From assembly GCF_900100335.1 (NCBI RefSeq), contig NZ_FNFE01000005.1, positions 310,001 through 374,000 of the forward strand: 64,000 bases of DNA, given 5' to 3'. Origin of the DNA: Natronorubrum texcoconense. GTDB taxonomy: Archaea; Halobacteriota; Halobacteria; Halobacteriales; Natrialbaceae. The first letter of the stretch is position 1. The number at the start of each line of letters is the position of its first letter. Position numbers and translations under genes: made by a program. The notes beneath the pieces were generated by a model. The model was not told the DNA's origin. It saw only the letters and a list, made by a program, of their open reading frames with translations, and searched no databases. Positions 35,864 through 43,889 of the stretch are shown here, piece after piece.

Positions 35864-36394
35864 GGCTTGCTCTCGAGCGTACTCGGTCGAAAACGTTCTG
35901 GTTCGCGGACCGATTCTTGGTCCAAGTCAGATCTCCGTCCGACGATCGTGAGGCGCGTTCGATACGTTTGGTAGATAGGGAAACCCAGAAGAGACTATTT
36001 TGAACGTGTCTATGAGCCGTTTGCTCGGTCTGTACCGTTCCAAGGCGCCAGTACCGTTCTAAGGTGCCAGTACTACCCGCTTCCTGAGACGCCGATCGAC
36101 AGACTATAATTGCTCGCTAGTAAGACCAGTGAATCATGTCGTGTTGCTTGCCAATCGATTTCGAGCACCGCCGGCCTACTCAGTACTGACGTTCTCCAAC
36201 GCGAATCGCAGGTTGGACAGTTCCACTTTCACCGCGGTTGGATCACCTATATATGATGAACTGTACAACTCACGACCGAACGCAGAAACCGATACACGGA
36301 TCTCGTCGCCGCTGTAGCAACGATGCCCGCCGAAACCAGCTGTCTACTGAATACGAGATCGGCGGTAAAGAACGGCCTTGAACCATGATTCCCT
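35864..36394. other. gene-poor region with tandem repeats and a coding fragment
   Basis: 531 bp. At 36032-36069 two 19-bp units, GTACCGTTCCAAGGCGCCA and GTACCGTTCTAAGGTGCCA, lie in tandem. A minus-strand frame at 36176-36343 without a start codon looks protein-like (listed separately). No intact gene is supported. The sequence is AT-richer than the flanks, a first sign of the accessory/origin region. Confidence 0.4.
36176..36343 (-). pseudogene. coding-like fragment without start codon
   Basis: The frame reads YSGDEIRVSVSAFGRELYSS and ends VKVELSNLRFALENVSTE before a TAG at 36176-36178. An in-frame TAG bounds it on the other side, and no ATG or GTG is available. Alternating hydrophobic strands and a helix suggest a real domain end. 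I do not recognise the family. Confidence 0.3.
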
Positions 36395-36535
36395 ATGATT
36401 AAACTGAAACAACTCCTTTCCCGAAATCGGGAACAAACGCTGTTCGAATGTCGTCACTGCGGGACGAACATGGAAACGAACACGAAAAGCTGTCCCGAAT
36501 GCGATTCGGACGACATTACACGGTACGAACTGTGA
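36395..36535 (+). CDS. zinc-ribbon microprotein
   Basis: A 46-aa protein, MIKLKQLLSRNREQTLFECR followed by HCGTNMETNTKSCPECDSDD. Two CxxC pairs (CRHC, CPEC) make a classic zinc ribbon. The layout of a short basic helix, LFECRHCG, SCPEC and a final acidic-aromatic tail is common among haloarchaeal microproteins. Near-copies of its 3' end (CGGTACGAACTRTGAC) recur in the next 30 bases. Function unknown, possibly nucleic-acid or protein binding. Confidence 0.6.
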   Translation: MIKLKQLLSRNREQTLFECRHCGTNMETNTKSCPECDSDDITRYEL

Positions 36536-36562
36536 CTGAGACGGTACGAACTATGACTTACA

Positions 36563-36910
36563 TTGTCCGAACTGTGCCAAGCGATGAACCGTGACTACGG
36601 ATCATCTACATCGTTCGGGAGCAAGACACCGAACGAGAGTAAGACATCGAACGAGAGCAGGGTAGCTGGCATCACAGCGGTATTCTTGATCGATATTTCT
36701 CGACGAGTGACGGTTTTTTGGCATCGCAAAAACGGTTCACCTGAGAACGGAGGGTCGGCGAAAGCAATCCAACTCGAGGTCCCGTCTGTTCCGTACGAAG
36801 AACCGAACCGGATCGAGGATTCTGTTTCGTACCAAGGATCGACCGGGTGCTCCGTCGTGGATCGTCTCAGAAGTGAAAACGATGCAAGGATCTATGAGAA
36901 TGCGCCGTGA
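36563..36910 (+). CDS. doubtful hypothetical protein
   Basis: An open frame of up to 115 codons (TTG at 36563, ATG at 36584). The first 30 residues are low-complexity Ser/Asn/Thr with a short internal repeat (NESKT). The middle, VAGITAVFLIDISRRVTVFW, is strand-like, but the rest is featureless. No homologous family comes to mind. It may be degenerate sequence between small genes; it ends 11 bp before the frame at 36922. Confidence 0.25.
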   Translation: MSELCQAMNRDYGSSTSFGSKTPNESKTSNESRVAGITAVFLIDISRRVTVFWHRKNGSPENGGSAKAIQLEVPSVPYEEPNRIEDSVSYQGSTGCSVVDRLRSENDARIYENAP

Positions 36911-36921
36911 ATTAGGGAGTA

Positions 36922-37230
36922 ATGAGCAAGGCTGTCGACGTCACCCAACGGTGTACGTTTCCGTCGTCGATTGACGTGACAGCAGTTCTGGAGCGACTGG
37001 AAATTCAGTTCTTAGATGTGAATGACCGTCGTGCGATCGTTATCTTCCAGGGAGGTATTCTCAATCTCGAGAGTCAAAACGGGACGTTGACCGATCTCGA
37101 TAGTGCAGAGATTACGGTCTACGATCTACCAGCGGACAATAAACGGGAACGCGGAGCCGAAGGTCAGGCTGCGATCGAGTTGATCGAAGACTTCAGAGCG
37201 GAGCTATCTACCATCTGGAACTCCGCATAA
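36922..37230 (+). CDS. hypothetical small acidic protein
   Basis: A 102-aa frame from an ATG. A beta-rich first half (CTFPSSIDVTAVLERLEIQF, then RRAIVIFQGGILNLES) is followed by a C-terminal amphipathic helix (AAIELIEDFRAELSTIW). Composition is coding-like and acidic. No cysteines, membrane spans or catalytic motifs. It is the last gene before the origin region, and its stop is 34 bp before the GA-repeat tract. I cannot place it in a family. Confidence 0.45.
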   Translation: MSKAVDVTQRCTFPSSIDVTAVLERLEIQFLDVNDRRAIVIFQGGILNLESQNGTLTDLDSAEITVYDLPADNKRERGAEGQAAIELIEDFRAELSTIWNSA

Positions 37231-37263
37231 GAACACGCCAACAACTGTTACACTGAACGATCA

Positions 37264-37298
<35 letters not shown>

Positions 37299-37921
37299 CG
37301 TTAGTGGGGAGACACCCACCCCACGTTTCCGTCGTATCCCGCGAGAGGTAGGGGCTGCTTTGCAGATAGCAGTTGATTGCACCCCCCACGTTTCCGTCGT
37401 TTCTGCAAGACGGCGTAGAGATGGGGACGATCAAAAGTCAAACGTGATGTTCCCTAGCCATGTAGAGCCGTGTAGACTGAGATCTAACATCCCTAACACC
37501 TAGATTAAAGAAGCTAGGTTGAGAAAAGTCCACTAAGTCTATTTCGTTTACTGACGTAACGGATGTTATTTCGTTTCGTCGGCCGAAACGAGGGTTTCTC
37601 TGTTGTCTCTATACTGATTAGCATCTGTCGGCAGAACAGTTCTCCCGCTAATCGTTCTCTCTCGAACCCCCGTTTCCATTGACCCCACCCCCTTCTCGGT
37701 CAGTTACGACGGAAACGTGGGGTGTGGGGGGAGGAAAACATCTTTCTCTATCTCCACTGTCCTTGATCTGGCTTACGTCGGAAATCTGGTTGTACTATCA
37801 ACTGTCTTATTTCCCCGCGATGCATGCTAAAATGCGTATGTTCGGCGGAATTACGTCGGAAATGTGGGGTGGTTTCCACCGCCAGTTTTATGCGCTTTCC
37901 GACCACATCGTGTGATACTGA
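37299..37921. other. replication origin core (ORBs around an AT-richer unwinding region)
   Basis: Left ORBs point leftward: 37315-37335 (CCCACCCCACGTTTCCGTCG) and 37381-37400. A right ORB points the other way, 37706-37730 (ACGACGGAAACGTGGGGTGT), with weaker ones at 37774-37789 and 37853-37872. Between them, 37437-37660 is AT-richer and holds inverted repeats (CCTAG...CTAGG at 37499-37518; CGTTTCGTCGGCCGAAACG at 37572-37590), consistent with a duplex-unwinding element. Inverted ORBs flanking such a region next to an orc1/cdc6 gene is the known haloarchaeal origin layout. The orc1 promoter is probably near 37885-37893 (GTTTTATGC). Confidence 0.8.
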
Positions 37922-39154
37922 ATGACATCTGACCCCTCCTCTAACGCCGTGGACGATCCGTTGTTCGAATCGGGCCATCGGATTTTCTCGAACAAGGATC
38001 TCCTCAAAATCGGCCACGTTCCGGAGGCCGACCGGATCGTCGGTCGCGACGAGGAGATTTCGAAGTTAGCAAAACGGCTGAACGGTGCGGTTCACGGATA
38101 CTCTCCGGAAAACGTGATGATCTACGGCAAGACAGGGACCGGGAAATCGTTGGTCTCGATGCACGTCTGTCAACGCGCTCGAAACGCGGCACAGGACGGT
38201 GTGGCGATCGGAACGGCGTATATCGACTGTGCGGAAGATAACACGGAAACGCAGGCGATCTCCTCGCTCGCCGCGAAACTGAACGACGAGTCCGTTACCG
38301 ATATCACCGTTCCTCACACCGGGCTGAGCACGTCGAAGTACTACAAACTCCTGTGGAAGACGCTCGATGCGCAGTTCGACTCCGTCATCATCATCCTCGA
38401 CGAGATCGATCTGATGAACGACGATAGTCTGCTGATGAAGCTCTCTCGAGCCGAAGAAGCGGGGAAGATCGACTGTAGCATCGGCATCATCGCGATCAGT
38501 AACAAGATCCAGTACGTCGACAATACGAACGAACGCGTAAAGAGTAGCTTCCAGCACAAGGAGCTGTTCTTCAAACCCTACGACGCGAATCAGCTCCGAG
38601 AAATCATGCTCAACCGGGCAGACGCATTCCAGGACGGTGTTCTTTCCGACGACGTCGTTCCGCTCTCTGCGGCGTTCGCCGCGCAGGAACACGGTGATGC
38701 CCGAAAGGCGATCGATATCCTCCGTCACGCCGGCGAGGTCGCATACGAGGAGGGCGCCGAGAAAGTTCGGGAAGAACACGTTCGACAGGCCCAACAGCAC
38801 GCCGAAAAGGATCGGTTCCGAGAACTCGTCAACGGCGCACCCACGCAGGCGAAAGCCGCGTTACTCGCGCTGACCGAACTCAGCGTCAACTCCGACGACG
38901 ACGCGTTCCTCACCAGTCGCGTCTACGATCAGTACGAACAGATTTGCGAGTATCTCGATATGGATATCCTCTCAGTCCGCCGATTCCGGGATATCTTGAA
39001 AGAACAGGCGTTTCTCGGCGTCGTCGAGATCGAGAAAATCAATAAAGGGAGTGCAGGCGGCATCCACCTGCAGAATCGGCTTATCGAGGACCCGCAGGTC
39101 GTTCGTGAAACCATCCTGGAGGATTCCCGGATGCAGAACTGGAACAGCGAGTGA
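37922..39154 (+). CDS. orc1/cdc6: Orc1/Cdc6 replication initiator
   Basis: 410 aa AAA+ ATPase. Walker A is MIYGKTGTGKSLVS (about 62-75) and Walker B is VIIILDEIDLMNDD. Sensor regions are around GIIAISNKIQYVDNTNERV and the arginine-bearing HGDARKAIDILRHAGEVA. A C-terminal winged helix (about 300-400, AKAALLALTELS...LSVRRFRDILKEQAFLGVVE) binds ORBs. Archaeal Orc1/Cdc6 recognises its own ORBs, melts the origin and loads MCM. Here matching ORBs lie on both sides of the gene, so this protein and this origin probably form one specific pair. Length is normal. Confidence 0.95.
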   Translation: MTSDPSSNAVDDPLFESGHRIFSNKDLLKIGHVPEADRIVGRDEEISKLAKRLNGAVHGYSPENVMIYGKTGTGKSLVSMHVCQRARNAAQDGVAIGTAYIDCAEDNTETQAISSLAAKLNDESVTDITVPHTGLSTSKYYKLLWKTLDAQFDSVIIILDEIDLMNDDSLLMKLSRAEEAGKIDCSIGIIAISNKIQYVDNTNERVKSSFQHKELFFKPYDANQLREIMLNRADAFQDGVLSDDVVPLSAAFAAQEHGDARKAIDILRHAGEVAYEEGAEKVREEHVRQAQQHAEKDRFRELVNGAPTQAKAALLALTELSVNSDDDAFLTSRVYDQYEQICEYLDMDILSVRRFRDILKEQAFLGVVEIEKINKGSAGGIHLQNRLIEDPQVVRETILEDSRMQNWNSE

Positions 39155-39227
39155 ACTGCCTCGGGATCAAGCCTCGAGGCATCCACCTCGCTCATTCATT
39201 GCTCTTTTGAACATTCCAGTGACGATT

Positions 39228-39574
39228 ACGACAGAAGTCCGGGGTGAGACGTGAGGAAACGACGGAAGCCTGGGGAGGGGTATACGGAAACGACGGAAAC
39301 GAGGGGGGTTGAATTGAACGACGGAAATGAGGGGCCTGTCGACAGTATCGGTGAATCGGTGTCCGTTCGCCGCCGCGAAAAGTCGTACGTCGGAAACGAG
39401 GGGTGTGACCAACCCATCGCGAAGTCGACGCACGTCAGAAACGACGGAAACCCGGGGTGGGGCGTACGGAAACGACGGAAACGAGGGGGGTTGAATTGAA
39501 CGACGGAAATGTAGGGTCTGCTGACGGCATTCGGAAATTGATATCCGCTGCAAACGACGGAAACACGGGGGTTG
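39228..39574 (+). repeat. right-hand ORB array, nine elements
   Basis: Elements with core ACGACGGAAACG-GGGG, all in the same orientation, start near 39228, 39259, 39290, 39318, 39387, 39441, 39472, 39500 and 39554. Some vary (GAAGCC, GAAATG, GTCGG). The same core occurs in the left cluster. The spacer between orc1 and the PadR gene (39155-39683) holds nothing else that I can support. Confidence 0.8.
39283..39511 (+). repeat. 47-bp direct duplication inside the ORB array
   Basis: 39283-39329 and 39465-39511 are identical by eye, each containing two ORBs joined by GGTTGAATTGA. The copies are 182 bp apart. Confidence 0.75.
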
Positions 39575-39683
39575 CAGCTGATAGATTTGCCCTCTCGCTC
39601 AACGTACTGCAAAAAAACACTGTGCTCGAGATTCGTGCCATCACCGTCGACGATGGCGTCGTCTGTTCTTGATTACCGCTGTG

Positions 39684-39962
39684 TCAGTCGAGGTCGACGT
39701 ACTGACTCTCCCAATCTCGGCGCGCTTCGAGCTCCCGCGTTCCGCGACGGGTGACCGAGTAGACGTTGGTTCGCCGATCCTTGGTACCCTTCTCGACGAG
39801 ACCCTTGTCGACGAGCGTATCCAAATTCGGGTAGAGACGGCCGTGATGGATCTCTTTCTCGTAGTAGTCTTCGAGTTCTTCTTTGATCGCCAGTCCGTGT
39901 GGGTCATCCTGTCCGGCAATGACGTACAACAGGTCGCGCTGAAACCCTGTGAGATCGTACAT
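39684..39962 (-). CDS. PadR-family transcriptional regulator
   Basis: A 92-aa winged-helix protein starting MYDLTGFQRDLLYVIAGQ. The PadR recognition region is HGLAIKEELEDYYEKEIHHG, then RLYPNLDTLVDKGLVEK and the wing RTNVYSVTRRG. This is the minimal haloarchaeal PadR size. A strong TATA box lies about 27 bp upstream of the ATG. It is convergent with orc1 across the ORB array, so it may sense or regulate around the origin; PadR genes next to orc genes are a recurring haloarchaeal arrangement as far as I know. The ligand is unknown. Confidence 0.9.
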   Translation of the reverse strand: MYDLTGFQRDLLYVIAGQDDPHGLAIKEELEDYYEKEIHHGRLYPNLDTLVDKGLVEKGTKDRRTNVYSVTRRGTRELEARRDWESQYVDLD

Positions 39963-39983
39963 GTAGTATCATGCTCGCTCCTA

Positions 39984-39994
39984 TTATATAAAAT
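39984..39994 (-). promoter_or_regulatory. TATA box of the PadR gene
   Basis: ATTTTATATAA on the minus strand, centred 27 bp upstream of the ATG at 39962, in a GC-rich genome; this spacing implies a leaderless transcript. Confidence 0.65.
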
Positions 39995-40147
39995 ACCAGT
40001 TACGTTCACGGCGCGGAAAACCGACAAGAATATTTCACATTCGGATTTACCGTAGGCCCAACCCGACTTGTGCGAGTCGAAATCGACGACGACAGACCAG
40101 GGTATCTCGACCGACCGGTTTGACAACAACGAGTACAGATCTATCGA

Positions 40148-40984
40148 TCAGTCATCGAGGAACGCTCGAGTCAGCGCACCGACTTCGGACCGAAACGTCT
40201 TCATGTCGATTGACGTGTCGGCGTGAGAGAGTCGCGGATATTCTTCGCGAATGATATCCTCGAGAACGCGCTCGTAGAGCGTCTCGAACGTCACTGCGTA
40301 ATCCTGATTTGAAAGAGTGGTCGCGACCCGTTCGAACCGACGCTGTGTCGCGTAGTTCGCGGCCAACTCCGTTGCCGATACATCGATCGGATCCACTTCG
40401 TGTTCCCCACGAAACGATGGATGGAGTAGTTTCGCTCGCTGGCCGCGTTTGTTCCGAACGACGACACCTTCGGCAGGACCGTCGTACCACGCGGACTGGG
40501 GAACGTGATACGAGTCGGGATCGAAATCTCGAGCGCGACGTTCCCGCTCGAAGACATTTACGGACTGAAGCCCGAGCCGATCGAAGATTCGCTCGACGGT
40601 ATCGACGGGGTAGAAGCCGTCTTTTCGGGCCGACCAGCTGTCGAAGCCGAGAAACGACGGCGTTCGCTGCCAGTCGTAGTCGATCGTATGGCGGTGTACG
40701 GCCTCGCCGAAGAAAACGACGCTTTCGACGTCGTCGACGGCGTTCCGGAGCGCGTCTCGGTCGAGATTTTCACTCACGTGGCGGACGGCGTGCTGGTACG
40801 GCTCCGGGACGTCGTCCGGATTATCGTAGACGCGATTTTGGTCGCCGAATCGGATCAATCCCGACTCCTGGAGCTGGAACCGAAGGGTCGCTCCATCGAT
40901 TTTCTCGAGAAGCCATAGATGGCCCGTCTCGAAGAGTTCGTCGGGCGCGTCTGTAACGTACGGTATCGTGGGATACGATTTCAT
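40148..40984 (-). CDS. RNA ligase family protein
   Basis: 278 aa nucleotidyltransferase-fold protein. Motif I is LLEKIDGATLRF (KxDG, the adenylated Lys), motif III is SVVFFGEAV, motif IV is EGVVVRNKRG and motif V is RAKLLHP. It fits the small RNA_ligase (PF09414) group of ATP-dependent ligases, which seal RNA nicks or act in repair. A TTTAAC box about 23 bp upstream suggests its own promoter. It follows PadR and orc1 at the origin; whether it works in replication, Okazaki processing or RNA repair is open. Confidence 0.85.
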   Translation of the reverse strand: MKSYPTIPYVTDAPDELFETGHLWLLEKIDGATLRFQLQESGLIRFGDQNRVYDNPDDVPEPYQHAVRHVSENLDRDALRNAVDDVESVVFFGEAVHRHTIDYDWQRTPSFLGFDSWSARKDGFYPVDTVERIFDRLGLQSVNVFERERRARDFDPDSYHVPQSAWYDGPAEGVVVRNKRGQRAKLLHPSFRGEHEVDPIDVSATELAANYATQRRFERVATTLSNQDYAVTFETLYERVLEDIIREEYPRLSHADTSIDMKTFRSEVGALTRAFLDD

Positions 40985-41275
40985 TAGCGAGCAGGTAGTG
41001 TTAAACGCTGACAGGAATGTTTCGGCAGTACGTGGCAGATCATCGTGAAATATTTGCTCGTCACTTGTTACTCTGTCGACCGATCTTCATCGCCGATCTA
41101 CTCGCTACGAGAGTACAACGTACGGCCAGTTAGTTGATGAGTGACGGATTATAACGATCCGGACTCCTCGTTCTGTCCGTTCTGAAACGAGCGAACGAAC
41201 TGCGGACAGCGTGGTGTGAAGTACTTACAGAAAGGCGACGAGAGAACGGTTAACCCACTGTGCCCGTTGTTCTCG

Positions 41276-42241
41276 CTACTCGGTTTCAGTGGCGTCGTCG
41301 TCTTCGAGCGTTCTCAGCGCCTGGCGGATCGAAGCAACTCGCTCGTCTCGCCGTCCCGTGATCTCGTCCGGATCGCGATCGTACTCGAAGAATCCGGTAC
41401 CGGCTTCGATCCCGGTCCGTCCCTCGCCGATTCGCCGGTCATACAGCGGGTTCGCCTCGTCTCGATCCGTGAGATCCGGATAGATGTCGTTCGCGCTCGT
41501 CTGAAACAGCTCTAATCCGGCGATGTCGACCGTCTCGAGCGGTCCGATCGCGGCCGTTCGGGTCGCATAGCCATCACGAATCGCGCGATTGACGTCCTCG
41601 GCGGACGCGATACCCGTTTCGACGATGTGGAGACACTCTCGGATGACGGCGTGTTGGACTCGGTTCCAGACGAATCCCGGAACGTCGCGATCGACGGTGA
41701 CCGGATCGCGATCGACGGTCTCGAGGAACGCTCGAAGCCGGTCGACCGTTCGGTCGCTCGTCTCCGCACCGGCGATGACCTCGACCGGTCGGAGGAGATA
41801 CGGCGGATACCACCAGTGGCAGCCGATGATGCGGTCCGCTGCCTCCGAAGCTCCGTCGGCGATTTTCGTGATCGGCAACCCGGACGTGTTCGAGGCCAGA
41901 ACTGCGTCCGAATCAGCTTCGTCGTCAAGCGCCCCGAATAGCTCCTGCTTGGCGTCCAACTCCTCCGAAATGGTCTCGAGAACGATATCGACGTCTTCGA
42001 CCGCGGCCGCGCGGTCGGTCGTGTAGGTCACGTCCGTCTCGACTGCGGCCGGATCGATCTCCGCTAAATCACGCTCGGCGAGGAAGGCGGCGGCGGACTG
42101 GGCCCGGTCTCGTGCTCGCTCGAGATTCGAGTCGCGGTGGTCGACGAGGGTGACGTCCAACCCGGACCGGAGGAACTGGACGACGAAGCCGCTGCCCATC
42201 GAACCGGCACCGATGACCGTGACCGTTTTGGGGGGTTCCAT
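41276..42241 (-). CDS. 3-hydroxyacyl-CoA dehydrogenase
   Basis: 321 aa from the ATG at 42241; a TTG three codons earlier is less likely. NAD-binding start TVTVIGAGSMGSGFVVQFLR. Substrate/catalytic features: SNTSGLPITKIAD (catalytic-Ser region) and GCHWWYPPYLLRPVEVIAG, where the catalytic His and the HxxxP pattern lie. The C-terminal domain DYDRxIGEGRTGIEAGTGFF-like end is standard. It oxidises L-3-hydroxyacyl-CoA or related 3-hydroxy acids, and some relatives act on L-carnitine or gulonate. It lies near an MFS carrier and amine oxidases, so a carnitine- or amino-acid-derived substrate is possible. Confidence 0.88.
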   Translation of the reverse strand: MEPPKTVTVIGAGSMGSGFVVQFLRSGLDVTLVDHRDSNLERARDRAQSAAAFLAERDLAEIDPAAVETDVTYTTDRAAAVEDVDIVLETISEELDAKQELFGALDDEADSDAVLASNTSGLPITKIADGASEAADRIIGCHWWYPPYLLRPVEVIAGAETSDRTVDRLRAFLETVDRDPVTVDRDVPGFVWNRVQHAVIRECLHIVETGIASAEDVNRAIRDGYATRTAAIGPLETVDIAGLELFQTSANDIYPDLTDRDEANPLYDRRIGEGRTGIEAGTGFFEYDRDPDEITGRRDERVASIRQALRTLEDDDATETE

Positions 42242-42592
42242 GGCTGTCAATCTGTCCCAACCGACAAAAGTTCACGGTGAAGCACGCAGCAGTGTTCGAC
42301 TCGAGACAGTGGCGGGTCGTCGCAGTATCTGATTCGTAGTAGTGATTCGACTCCTATTCAGCTTGGACGTTCCATACGCATGTCGAATGTGTCTATTTTA
42401 TACACTGTCCACCTATCGAAAACATCTCTCACCAAACGTATTTGCCTGACGGACTCGATACCGCTCCACTCAACTTTGTTCGAGCTAATATCGGTATTAG
42501 TGGATCAAATTCAACCAAATCTCCAGCTGTTCGTCTATTGTGCTCTGACTTAGTAATCGTTATCACGGTGGGTGCCAGTTTGTGAATCATAT
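42242..42592. other. intergenic, promoter region only
   Basis: 351 bp between divergent genes, AT-richer than the flanks. CTATTTTATAC at 42393-42403 is TATA-like but 190 bp from the MFS start. No gene is seen. Confidence 0.35.
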
Positions 42593-43885
42593 ATGAGTAC
42601 GGAGCAGTCAACTGGACTGAACGACAACGACAAATCTATCACGGGGTTCGTGATGATCTCGCACGCTGTCGTCCACACGTACGAGCTCTCGATTCCGATT
42701 TTGATGGTCATCTGGCTCTCTGACTTCGGTCTGAGTACGGCGATTCTCGGGACAGCGGTCGCGGTCGGGTACGGTTTGTTCGGTATCGGTGCCCTCCCGG
42801 CCGGAGTGCTCGTCGACAAGTTCGGGTCACGAGAACTCGTCTTGGTCTGTCTCGCTGGCATGGGCGGCTCGTTCCTCCTCTTGAGCGCGGCTCAGGGAAT
42901 CGTCACGATCACGATCGCCCTCTGTGTCTGGGGGATCGCAGCGAGCGTCTACCATCCGGCGGGACTGTCCCTGATTTCGACGGGCGTCGAACAGCGCGGC
43001 ACCGGCTTCGCCTATCACGGAATGGCCGGCAACTTCGGCATCGCGTTCGGTCCGCTGCTAACCGCAGTGTTGCTGTTGTTCTTCGACTGGCGCTACGTCA
43101 CTGCCCTGTTAGTCGTCCCGGCCGTCATCGCTATCCTCTATGCGATGACTGCCAGCTTCGACGAAACGGCCGCCGTACAGACGGAAACCGACGGCGGCGA
43201 GCCGACGGACGACGAGTCGATGTCGCTGTCGAAGTTCGTCACGGACAGTCGAGCGCTGTTTACGCTCGGGTTCAGCATCGCAATCGTCGTCGTCATGATG
43301 AACGGCCTCTTCTATCGAGGGACGCTGACGTTCCTGCCGGACGTCTTGAGCGACTTCGTTCCGAACGTCGCCGACCAACTCCAACTGTTCGATCCGGACA
43401 GTCCGATGGCCGAAGAGTTCAATCCCGCGTCCTACCTCTACGCCGGATTGCTGATGATCGGGATGGGCGGCCAGTACGTCGGCGGTAAACTGACCGACCG
43501 AATCCGCACCGAAACCGGTCTCGCGGTTATCTTCGGTTCGCTGGCCGTCGTCGCAGTCCTGTTCGTTCCGGCGGCACAGGCTGGTGTCGTGCCGCTGCTC
43601 ATCATCAGCGCACTGCTCGGATTTCTCCTGTTCTCGCTGCAGCCGATGTATCAGGCGACGATCGCCGAGTACAGCCCGCCCGGTGATCGGGGTCTCTCGT
43701 ACGGCTACACCTACCTCGGCGTCTTCGGCGTCGGTGCTGCCGGTGCGGCTATCGCCGGCTACCTCCTCTCGGTCGTTACCGTCGGGATGACGTTCGTCGC
43801 ACTCGCCGTGTTCCCCGCGTCTGGTGCCGTGCTGGCGATACTGCTCTCTCGAACCGGCGACCGTCGAGTGGAAGCAGCCGAATAA
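42593..43885 (+). CDS. MFS transporter
   Basis: 430 aa from the ATG at 42593. About 12 membrane segments; the loop-2 signature is GVLVDKFGSRELVLVCLAG, and the middle loop is acidic (QTETDGGEPTDDESMS). Later segments include AGLLMIGMGGQYVGGKLTD. It resembles carriers annotated broadly as sugar, fosmidomycin-resistance-like or multidrug MFS, so no substrate can be claimed. It ends 4 bp from the convergent flavoprotein gene. Its divergent partner is the acyl-CoA dehydrogenase at 41276. Confidence 0.86.
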   Translation: MSTEQSTGLNDNDKSITGFVMISHAVVHTYELSIPILMVIWLSDFGLSTAILGTAVAVGYGLFGIGALPAGVLVDKFGSRELVLVCLAGMGGSFLLLSAAQGIVTITIALCVWGIAASVYHPAGLSLISTGVEQRGTGFAYHGMAGNFGIAFGPLLTAVLLLFFDWRYVTALLVVPAVIAILYAMTASFDETAAVQTETDGGEPTDDESMSLSKFVTDSRALFTLGFSIAIVVVMMNGLFYRGTLTFLPDVLSDFVPNVADQLQLFDPDSPMAEEFNPASYLYAGLLMIGMGGQYVGGKLTDRIRTETGLAVIFGSLAVVAVLFVPAAQAGVVPLLIISALLGFLLFSLQPMYQATIAEYSPPGDRGLSYGYTYLGVFGVGAAGAAIAGYLLSVVTVGMTFVALAVFPASGAVLAILLSRTGDRRVEAAE

Positions 43886-43889
43886 CTTT

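Noticed and set aside
39228-39574. CRISPR array
   Set aside because: The repeats are short, G-rich, unevenly spaced ORB elements next to orc1; no cas genes and no regular spacers.
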